Under the pieces are notes generated by a model. The model saw nothing but the letters and a program-made list of their open reading frames with translations. It was not told the origin of the DNA and searched no databases. Position numbers and translations under genes: made by a program. From positions 1-6,744 of the forward strand of contig CALKAJ010000428.1 in NCBI GenBank assembly GCA_937983305.1: DNA of 6,744 nt. The letters run 5' to 3'. The stretch comes from an uncultured Ignavibacteriota bacterium. Lineage in GTDB: Bacteria > Bacteroidota > Ignavibacteria > Tepidaquicellales > Tepidaquicellaceae. Shown here in pieces: positions 1-4,950 of this stretch. The first letter of the stretch is position 1; each line of letters opens with the position of its first letter.

Positions 1-48
1 CGAGTTGGTGATTCGTGACTGGAGTTCAGACGTGTGCTCTTCCGATCT
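1..48 (+). other. Illumina index-side (read 2/P7) adapter, artefact
   Basis: Positions 15-48 match the Illumina TruSeq/NEBNext index-side adapter, running from GTGACTGGAGTTC to GCTCTTCCGATCT. Bases 1-14 are probably index and P7 sequence, although they do not match the standard P7 end exactly. Translated in the frame of the next gene, this stretch gives the familiar adapter peptide DWSSDVCSSDL. It is not part of the organism's genome. Genuine sequence begins at 49. Confidence 0.97.
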
Positions 49-49
49 A

Positions 50-781
50 GGCTTTGTAACTAACTATACACCAAGACCATATAAGACAACTGACGGTGGA
101 AATACATGGGAACTGAACACAATCGCTGATGCATTCGGCGGATATATGTATGGAATTGATATGATTGATGCAAATACAGGATATATTTCAGGTTCATCAG
201 GCAGAATGTATAAGACTACAAACGGCGGAACAATGTGGGATACACTCACAAACAAACCCGGATGGTCAAGTCCAACTTGGTACGGCGTTAAATATAAGAA
301 TGCAAACGTAGGTGTATATTGCGGAACTAACGGAATGACTGCCATCACAACAAACGGCGGAACATCATTCACGCTTGAAAACACTTCCTCATCTACACTT
401 TATAATTTATTCCTTACACCGCTTGCAGGTTATACAGTAGGTGCAAATTCATCAATTCACAGAAATGATGCATTACCGACCGGTACAGGAAATAACCTCG
501 CTGAAGTTCCAAATCAATTTGAACTCGCTCAGAACTATCCGAACCCGTTCAACCCTGTAACAACAATCAGGTTTGCTTTACCAAAAGCAGCAATTGTTAC
601 AATGAAGATTTATGATATTCTCGGAAGAGAAGTTATCAGAGCTATCAATAATGTAGGATACAATTCAGGATGGAATACATTCACATTTGACGGCAGTAAA
701 CTTGCCTCAGGTGTTTATTTCTATTCAATCGTTATTGATAATAAGGTAATGGATACAAAGAGAATGGTTCTTGTAAAATAA
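50..781 (+). CDS. Secreted beta-propeller-like protein with T9SS C-terminal sorting domain, 5' partial
   Basis: This is the C-terminal 243 residues of a secreted protein; the start is lost at the adapter junction. The apparent TTG start at position 5 lies inside the adapter and must be ignored. Three motifs of the form TTxGGxxW/F occur at 86-109 (TTDGGNTW), 215-238 (TTNGGTMW) and 347-370 (TTNGGTSF). These are typical of Asp-box/BNR or Ycf48-like propeller blades, so the missing N-terminal part probably holds more blades and a signal peptide. From 533 the protein has NYPNPFNP, then a beta-sandwich with IYDILGREV, LASGVYFY and a KRMVLVK end. This is a canonical type A T9SS (Por) sorting domain, removed after export across the outer membrane. 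The substrate or binding partner cannot be told from the sequence. Stop TAA, followed by a terminator. Sorting domain very sure; propeller assignment fairly sure. Confidence 0.9.
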   Translation, partial: GFVTNYTPRPYKTTDGGNTWELNTIADAFGGYMYGIDMIDANTGYISGSSGRMYKTTNGGTMWDTLTNKPGWSSPTWYGVKYKNANVGVYCGTNGMTAITTNGGTSFTLENTSSSTLYNLFLTPLAGYTVGANSSIHRNDALPTGTGNNLAEVPNQFELAQNYPNPFNPVTTIRFALPKAAIVTMKIYDILGREVIRAINNVGYNSGWNTFTFDGSKLASGVYFYSIVIDNKVMDTKRMVLVK

Positions 782-804
782 GATTTAGTTTTAATAAAAT
801 AGTT

Positions 805-840
805 AAAGAAGCCCGGGCTGAGAAGTCCGGGCTTTTTTTT
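805..840 (+). terminator. Rho-independent terminator of the T9SS cargo gene
   Basis: An 8-bp perfect stem (809-816 AAGCCCGG with 827-834 CCGGGCTT) encloses a 10-nt loop and ends in a T run reaching 840. A-rich bases at 805-808 could extend the stem against the T run. It lies about 25 nt after the stop at 781, as expected for the end of that transcript. Confidence 0.92.
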
Positions 841-851
841 ATTCATAGAGT

Positions 852-895
852 AAGAGCCCGGAACACGGATTCTAAAAGAGCCCGGAACACGGATT
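852..895. repeat. Tandem 20-bp direct repeat, period 24
   Basis: AAGAGCCCGGAACACGGATT occurs at 852-871 and again, identical, at 876-895. The second copy runs into the first 46-bp repeat, so this looks like a local duplication of the left edge of that element. The core GAGCCCGG resembles the stem of the terminator at 809-834, so the repeat may have arisen partly from it; that is inference. Confidence 0.85.
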
Positions 896-929
896 ACACA
901 GATTAGACAGATGAACACAGATTTTAAAT
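884..929 (+). repeat. 46-bp dispersed repeat, copy A
   Basis: This copy starts GGAACACGGATTACACAG and ends GAACACAGATTTTAAAT. It matches copy B at 1019-1064 in 43 of 46 positions. Internally it is built from degenerate 9-10 bp units of the type ACACRGAT. Repeats of this general appearance are familiar from intergenic DNA of environmental bacteria; I know of no assigned function. Confidence 0.85.
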
Positions 930-988
930 ATTGGCTATCGCCACAGATTAAGGCGGATAAAAGAAGATAGAGAAAAAGATTTTTTTCT

Positions 989-1014
989 CCTTCCTAAGCT
1001 CCAGCTTAGGAAGG
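989..1014. repeat. REP-like perfect palindrome
   Basis: CCTTCCTAAGCT (989-1000) is separated by CC from its exact reverse complement (1003-1014), giving a 12-bp stem with a 2-nt loop. Neither side is followed by a proper T run (TACAGG follows on the + strand, AGAAAAAAA on the - strand), so it is not a standard intrinsic terminator. It resembles REP-type hairpins found between genes in many bacteria. Confidence 0.85.
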
Positions 1015-1018
1015 TACA

Positions 1019-1064
1019 GGAACACGGATGACACAGATTTAACAGATGAACACAGATTTTAAAT
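1019..1064 (+). repeat. 46-bp dispersed repeat, copy B
   Basis: Second copy of the repeat at 884-929, same orientation, with three substitutions: T to G at the twelfth base and AG to TA in the middle. It begins 4 bp after the palindrome and ends 1 bp before the first hairpin element, so the different repeat families are packed against each other. Confidence 0.85.
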
Positions 1065-1065
1065 C

Positions 1066-1281
1066 TGACCCCGTTAGGGGTCATACGCTTGTAGAATATA
1101 GCATTCTTTTCTACAAACGTACGACTCCTAACGGAGTCGAAAAAATTAACTTCCTCCTTCTACAAACGTAGCACTCCTCCGGAGTGCAAACAACAAATTT
1201 AAGCAATCCCGTAGGGATTGAACGTTTGTAGCACTTCGAATAACTACCATACTGACCCCGTTAGGGGTCATACGTTTGTAG
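1066..1281. repeat. Cluster of five hairpin elements with conserved TACGTTTGTAG arm
   Basis: Each unit is a short hairpin joined to the 11-mer TACGTTTGTAG or a one-base variant. Unit 1 (+), 1066-1094: TGACCCC/GGGGTCA, loop GTTA. Unit 2 (-), 1111-1139: CGACTCC/GGAGTCG, loop TAAC. Unit 3 (-), 1160-1187: GCACTCC/GGAGTGC, loop TCC. Unit 4 (+), 1204-1231: CAATCCC/GGGATTG, loop GTA. Unit 5 (+), 1253-1281: same stem as unit 1. Every stem is seven perfect pairs, and four different stem sequences are present. Units 1 and 2 face each other around AGAAT/ATTCT (1093-1097 and 1103-1107) and could fold into one larger structure. The form suggests a REP-like, possibly transposase-mobilised element. No transposase is in the window and the function is unknown. 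Confidence 0.85.
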
Positions 1282-1319
1282 AAAAAAATGTGTTTTTGTT
1301 TTTTTGCACCTGTTATGGA

Positions 1320-1350
1320 TTGATATAAATATGTATAAATGATATATTTG
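1320..1350 (+). promoter_or_regulatory. Probable promoter of the tRNA gene
   Basis: TTGATA (1320-1325) is followed after 17 bp by TATATT (1343-1348), a good match to a primary-sigma promoter. The downstream element extends to TATATTTG, which also fits the Bacteroidota -7 consensus TAnnTTTG. The tRNA begins 12 nt after the element. A second possible -10 box, TATAAA, starts at 1334. The region is AT-rich, so chance matches are likely and confidence is moderate. Confidence 0.5.
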
Positions 1351-1361
1351 TAATTCCATTT

Positions 1362-1435
1362 GCCGGAGTAGCTCAGTCGGTTAGAGCGTCGGAATCATAA
1401 TCCGCAGGTCGGGGGTTCAAATCCCTCCTCCGGTA
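1362..1435 (+). tRNA. tRNA with CAU anticodon (elongator Met, or Ile2)
   Basis: A complete 74-nt cloverleaf can be folded. The acceptor stem is GCCGGAG/CTCCGGT with a G1-U72 wobble; the D stem is GCTC/GAGC; the anticodon loop ATCATAA carries CAT at 1396-1398; the T stem is GGGGG/CCCTC with TTCAAAT; the discriminator base is A. CCA is not encoded. The first anticodon-stem pair (27-43) is a U-C mismatch, leaving four pairs. The stem lacks the three G-C pairs of initiator tRNA, so it is not tRNA-fMet. CAU also occurs in tRNA-Ile2, where TilS converts C34 to lysidine; sequence inspection alone does not settle which it is, and Met is slightly favoured. Confidence 0.95.
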
Positions 1436-1436
1436 C

Positions 1437-1474
1437 AAAAAAAGCGGATAGAATTAACTTCTATCCGCTTTTTC
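1437..1474. terminator. Bidirectional Rho-independent terminator
   Basis: AAAGCGGATAGAA (1441-1453) pairs perfectly with TTCTATCCGCTTT (1459-1471) around a 5-nt loop. It has an A run before it and a T run after it, so it can terminate on either strand. On the + strand it ends the tRNA transcript directly after the discriminator base. On the - strand it lies 17 nt past the stop of the gene at 1491-2264 and protects the tRNA from antisense transcription. Confidence 0.93.
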
Positions 1475-1490
1475 TATTATAACACTTATC

Positions 1491-2264
1491 TTATTTTATC
1501 AAAATAAATTTTTTCGATTGACTGAAATTCCCCGATTGAAGAGTGTATATATAAACTCCCGAACTCAAATCCGCCGCATCAAACTCAAATGAATACACAC
1601 CCGGATTCAAATTTTCATTCACTAAATCAGCAACTTTTTTCCCGGTTAAATCATACACAATCAGACTCGTGAATCCTGATTTCGGAATACTAAAATCTAT
1701 TTTAGTTGCAGGGTTAAAAGGATTCGGATAATTCTGATTTAAAAAATAAGTTTCGGCTGTAATATTTTGATTTACAATACCCGAAGGGGTTTTTACCACT
1801 AAACCTTTCTCGGTAGTCGAATTCTCATTACCAGCATATCCTGCATCAACCGTTGCGTATAAAGTATCAACACCCGGAGCAGAAGGAGCAGTATAATTAA
1901 AATTAATCGTTACCGATGTTAAATTTATTCCGGAAGACTGAACAATTTCGCCGCCGGACATTTTTATATACTGACTCGATGGAGCTAAAGCCAGGACCCC
2001 TGATTTAGCGGCTATATCGAGACCAATTTTACCTGAACTTGTTTTAGTAATGAGCAAAGAAAAGATATAAGTCTGACCTGCTACAACTGTATCAGGTGTT
2101 GTCCAGCTTCCGGTAACGGTTGTACCAAAGATGTGACAACTTCCGCATCCTAAGGTAGTAGTTTTTCGGGTTCTTCCGGCAACTCCGCCCGGGTAAGAAT
2201 AAGAATCCTCAATAAAGAGAGTAATTAGAAGTAAAGCGAATAAAAAAGTAAAAAATTTTTTCAT
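1491..2264 (-). CDS. Secreted protein with CxxCH motif, choice-of-anchor V-like domain and T9SS sorting domain
   Basis: This is a complete 257-residue protein. Residues 1-23 form a signal peptide (MKKFF, a hydrophobic stretch, then SYS before YPGG), which supports this ATG; upstream there is only A-rich sequence without a Shine-Dalgarno site. Residues about 24-165 resemble the Reeler-like choice-of-anchor V domain: a PGGxAGRT start, a GCGSCH segment, a VAGQTYIFSLLI strand and a late FNYTAPSAPGVDTLYATV strand. The CGSCH at 40-44 is a CxxCH motif, so covalent binding of one haem c in the periplasm is possible but unproven; the motif is characteristic of the family and may not always carry haem. 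Residues 178-257 form a type A T9SS sorting domain (NYPNPFNP, LSSGVYIY, KKFILIK end), so the protein is probably cell-surface or released. It has its own sigma-54-type promoter and the shared terminator, hence a single-gene transcript. Substrate unknown. Confidence 0.92.
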   Translation of the reverse strand: MKKFFTFLFALLLITLFIEDSYSYPGGVAGRTRKTTTLGCGSCHIFGTTVTGSWTTPDTVVAGQTYIFSLLITKTSSGKIGLDIAAKSGVLALAPSSQYIKMSGGEIVQSSGINLTSVTINFNYTAPSAPGVDTLYATVDAGYAGNENSTTEKGLVVKTPSGIVNQNITAETYFLNQNYPNPFNPATKIDFSIPKSGFTSLIVYDLTGKKVADLVNENLNPGVYSFEFDAADLSSGVYIYTLQSGNFSQSKKFILIK

Positions 2265-2297
2265 TGTAATGTTTTAGTTAATAAATATCCTTAGCAT

Positions 2298-2313
2298 GGC
2301 AATTATCGTGCCA
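2298..2313 (-). promoter_or_regulatory. Sigma-54 (RpoN) -24/-12 promoter
   Basis: Read on the - strand, the site is TGGCACG-ATAA-TTGCC, matching the sigma-54 consensus TGGCACG-N4-TTGCW except for the last base. The invariant GG (2312-2311) and GC (2300-2299) are exactly 10 bp apart. Transcription would start near 2287, leaving a leader of about 23 nt before the ATG ending at 2264. Such promoters need an AAA+ enhancer-binding activator, none of which is encoded here. Confidence 0.75.
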
Positions 2314-2360
2314 AAAAAAATAATTCTTAAATAAGAGTTTTTTAGTCGGCTTTAAATCTA

Positions 2361-2390
2361 TGTGTACATAAAATACACAGTAAGGGTGTA
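2361..2390. promoter_or_regulatory. Array of three alternating GTGTA/TACAC half-sites (possible activator site)
   Basis: GTGTA (2362-2366), TACAC (2374-2378) and GTGTA (2386-2390) are separated by exactly 7 bp each, so their centres fall every 12 bp in alternating orientation. The first pair extends to TGTGTA-N7-TACACA. The array lies roughly 75-103 bp upstream of the predicted sigma-54 start, a usual place for enhancer-binding-protein sites. It is also about 77-105 bp before the kinase start and could serve either gene. The identity of any binder is unknown. Confidence 0.4.
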
Positions 2391-2411
2391 ATAATTCCTC
2401 AATAATATTTA

Positions 2412-2442
2412 TTGCAGTGATTTTTTAATAATTAATTAATAA
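2412..2442 (+). promoter_or_regulatory. Weak candidate promoter of the histidine kinase gene
   Basis: TTGCAG (2412-2417) is followed after 18 bp by TTAATA (2436-2441), about 25 nt before the kinase start. The region is nearly all A and T, so a chance match is likely. No sigma-54 site is seen on this strand: GC at 2414-2415 has no GG at the required distance. Confidence 0.25.
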
Positions 2443-2466
2443 ATTCCAGTAACTTAATTTTAGGCA

Positions 2467-4947
2467 TTGAGGTTACGTTCAAGAATTCTCGTTTTTCTCT
2501 CTATTTTAGCGGCATTTATTGCAGCGGTTACCTATTACCAGAATGTTCGTCAAAAGGAAGTAATAGATTTTTATATAAAAAATCTGATTGAGCAAAAGAA
2601 GCAGTTGTTCAATACTACGATAAATTTGAAAGGCGAGCCGTTCAGAAAAGTTCTTGAAGAAAATTCTATCTGGGATGACATGGTTGATTTCGTTTCGAGC
2701 GGCGACAAAACCTGGGCGGCGGAGAACATACGAACAATGCTCGATGTGCATAACGCAAATTATGTTTGGGTATATGATGTAAATGAAAAATTAGTTTACT
2801 CCGCATCTAATGAGAATGAAGAGAATATTGCACTTCCGGTTCAGGGAAGTTTCACAAAAATTTTCAACAACGAATTATTTCCTGTTTTTTATGCATATCA
2901 GAATAACAAGCTTATTCAGATATTCGGTGCAACAATTCACCCTACAAACGATTTTAACAGAGTAACTGCACCGAGGGGATATTTTTTTGTTGCAAAGCAA
3001 TGGGATACAAAGTACATAAAGGAATTCGAAAAAATCATTGATGCAAAAGTTGAGATTCTCTCACCAAGTGAAATAAAGGAAAAATCAAAATCAGATTTAG
3101 TATTTTTTAATCATATTATAAACGACCCGCTAACGGGTAAGCCGATAGCAGATTTTTTTGTATATAAAGATATCAGCACTCTTAAGGATATCGAATCAAT
3201 GTCATCCCGGGCATTTTACAACGTGATATTTTATTTCACATTATTTTCGCTGCTGTTTCTGATACTGCTGAATCTCTGGTTTTTTAAACCGCTTATGGAT
3301 ATCGGAAAAATTTTAAAAATAAAAAGCACGGAAGGATTTTCATATTTAAAAAACAGAAATAATATCTTCAGCGATATATTTAATACCATCGAGAGTTCAT
3401 ATTCGAAGGAGGAAGAAATACTTAAGAGTCAGAAAAAATTCAAAGAAATGTTTGATAACCACAGTGCGGTAATGCTGCTGGTTGACCCGGAGACTCTGGA
3501 TATTATTGATGCAAATATTTCTGCCGAGAAGTATTACGGATATACATACGAAGAGTTGAAAAAAATGAGAATGTCCCGGATTAACAATCTTGAAGAGGAC
3601 GCTCTTTTTAAAGTTATCGGCGATGTAGTTAGCAACCGTACAAATTATTTTATTTTTAAACATAAGCTCGCAAACGGAGAAATCAGAGATGTAGAGGTTT
3701 ACAGTTCGCCGGTTCATATTGACGATAACGTACTGGTATTTTCCATAATTCACGATATAACCGAACGGAAAAAAATTGAAGACGATTTGATGACGGCAAA
3801 AGATTATGCCGAAAACGCAGGCAAGGCAAAATCAAATTTCCTGTCAAATATGAGCCATGAAATCAGAACACCGCTGAATGCTATAATCGGCTTAACTGAT
3901 ATTTTACTGCACGAAAAACATGAAGAGAAGAATCTTGAGAATATTAAAGCGATAAAATTCTCTGCGGACAACCTTCTATCTATTGTAAATGATATACTTG
4001 ATTTTTCAAAAATCGAATCGGGGAAAGTGAATTTTGAAATTATTGATTTTGATATCAGATGGACTATTAACGAGCTTAAAAAAACTTTTCAATTTAAAGC
4101 GGAAGAAAAAGGCATCGCTTTTCTAACAACTGTAAATGAAGGTGTACCAAAAGTATTAAAAGGCGACCCGACAAAATTGAATCAGGTATTGATGAACCTT
4201 GCAGGAAATGCGTTGAAGTTCACATACCAGGGTAGAATAGATATTAATGTTTCGCTCCGGGAAACAACAGAAACGGGTTATTTGATTTTAATAAATGTAG
4301 CCGATACGGGCATAGGAATTCCGCAATTAAAACTTTCATCGGTATTTGAGAGTTACACTCAGGCATACTCGGATACGTCGAGAAAGTTCGGAGGAACGGG
4401 GCTCGGACTTGCAATTACGAAGAAGATTATAGAAATGCAGGGCGGCACAATCTCGGTAGAAAGTGTTGAAAGCGAAGGAACGAAATTCAGTATGACCATC
4501 CCATTTTTAAAAAGCGGCAAGGAAAAGATAGAAAAACCCGGAATAGAGAATATTTTTTCAGATAAACTTGAAGGCGTTAAATTACTTTTTGTTGAGGATA
4601 ACGAATTAAATATTTTTTATGCAAAGCAGTTATTTGCAAACTGGAAAATAAAAGCAGATATAGCGAGAAACGGACTTGAAGCATTAAGTTTGCTTAGACT
4701 TAAGGAGTATGAGATAATCATTACAGATTTGCAGATGCCAAAGATGAGCGGCTTTGAACTCGCAGGAAGTATCAGAAATCAGGATTCATCGTTAAATAAA
4801 AGCTCAATACCAATACTTGCACTTACTGCAGATATATCGGTTGAGACAAGGGAAAGAGTTTTACAATCGGGAATAAATGATATTCTGATAAAACCTTTTA
4901 ATCAAAAGGAAATATTTGAAAAAATCGCAAAATATACGGGGCGTTAA
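2467..4947 (+). CDS. Hybrid sensor histidine kinase (CHASE4-type sensor, PAS, HisKA, HATPase, receiver)
   Basis: This is a complete 826-residue inner-membrane signalling protein. TM1 is at residues about 7-24 and TM2 at 250-273. Between them lies an extracytoplasmic region with IWDDMVDF (68-75), as in CHASE4 sensors. A charged linker leads to a PAS domain (about 325-438, ending DITERKK). The HisKA domain has SHEIRTPLN with phospho-acceptor His464. The ATPase domain shows NLAGNALKF (N577, N581), DTGIGIP (613-619) and GGTGLGL (642-648). The C-terminal receiver (about 704-823) has acidic E710-D711, phospho-acceptor Asp754 in TDLQMPKMSG, Thr787 and Lys809. All catalytic residues are present, so an active kinase and receiver are expected. 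There is no output domain, so a phosphotransfer partner elsewhere is implied. The start is TTG: a TAG lies two codons upstream in frame, and no later start would keep TM1. The ligand is unknown. CHASE4 is assigned from motif resemblance; the other domains are certain. Confidence 0.95.
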   Translation: MRLRSRILVFLSILAAFIAAVTYYQNVRQKEVIDFYIKNLIEQKKQLFNTTINLKGEPFRKVLEENSIWDDMVDFVSSGDKTWAAENIRTMLDVHNANYVWVYDVNEKLVYSASNENEENIALPVQGSFTKIFNNELFPVFYAYQNNKLIQIFGATIHPTNDFNRVTAPRGYFFVAKQWDTKYIKEFEKIIDAKVEILSPSEIKEKSKSDLVFFNHIINDPLTGKPIADFFVYKDISTLKDIESMSSRAFYNVIFYFTLFSLLFLILLNLWFFKPLMDIGKILKIKSTEGFSYLKNRNNIFSDIFNTIESSYSKEEEILKSQKKFKEMFDNHSAVMLLVDPETLDIIDANISAEKYYGYTYEELKKMRMSRINNLEEDALFKVIGDVVSNRTNYFIFKHKLANGEIRDVEVYSSPVHIDDNVLVFSIIHDITERKKIEDDLMTAKDYAENAGKAKSNFLSNMSHEIRTPLNAIIGLTDILLHEKHEEKNLENIKAIKFSADNLLSIVNDILDFSKIESGKVNFEIIDFDIRWTINELKKTFQFKAEEKGIAFLTTVNEGVPKVLKGDPTKLNQVLMNLAGNALKFTYQGRIDINVSLRETTETGYLILINVADTGIGIPQLKLSSVFESYTQAYSDTSRKFGGTGLGLAITKKIIEMQGGTISVESVESEGTKFSMTIPFLKSGKEKIEKPGIENIFSDKLEGVKLLFVEDNELNIFYAKQLFANWKIKADIARNGLEALSLLRLKEYEIIITDLQMPKMSGFELAGSIRNQDSSLNKSSIPILALTADISVETRERVLQSGINDILIKPFNQKEIFEKIAKYTGR

Positions 4948-4950
4948 TTT

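Larger units (their letters stand above)
841..1319. other. Gene-free intergenic repeat cluster
   Basis: I find no plausible gene in these 479 bases between the terminator and the tRNA promoter. The stretch is a patchwork of short repeats and palindromes, listed separately: a tandem 20-mer (852-895), two copies of a 46-bp repeat (884-929 and 1019-1064), a palindrome (989-1014) and five hairpin elements (1066-1281). Bases 930-988 hold only a small inverted repeat (CGCC 939-942 with GGCG 952-955) and A/T-rich sequence. An antisense open frame over 721-918 is made of repeat sequence and is not credible. Confidence 0.85.

Noticed and set aside
64..384. 106-residue frame opposite the first gene
   Set aside because: Shadow of the propeller-repeat coding sequence; the + strand frame has clear domain motifs.
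721..918. 65-residue antisense open frame overlapping the first gene and the repeats
   Set aside because: It is made of the reverse complement of the gene end, the terminator and the ACACRGAT repeat; its composition is repeat-derived and there is no start context.
989..1014. Palindrome as an intrinsic terminator
   Set aside because: No T run follows the stem on either strand, and the preceding gene already has a strong terminator at 809-840.
1066..1281. Possible CRISPR array
   Set aside because: The constant part is only 11 bp, units lie in both orientations, gaps are irregular (1 to over 20 bp) and the variable part is itself palindromic, unlike spacers.
1362..1435. tRNA gene as an integration (attachment) site
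   Set aside because: No repeat of the tRNA 3' end and no integrase gene occur in the window.
2506..3753. Antisense frames at 2506-2751 and 3397-3753 inside the kinase gene
   Set aside because: Both lie wholly within a well-supported kinase reading frame and show no domain or start signals of their own.
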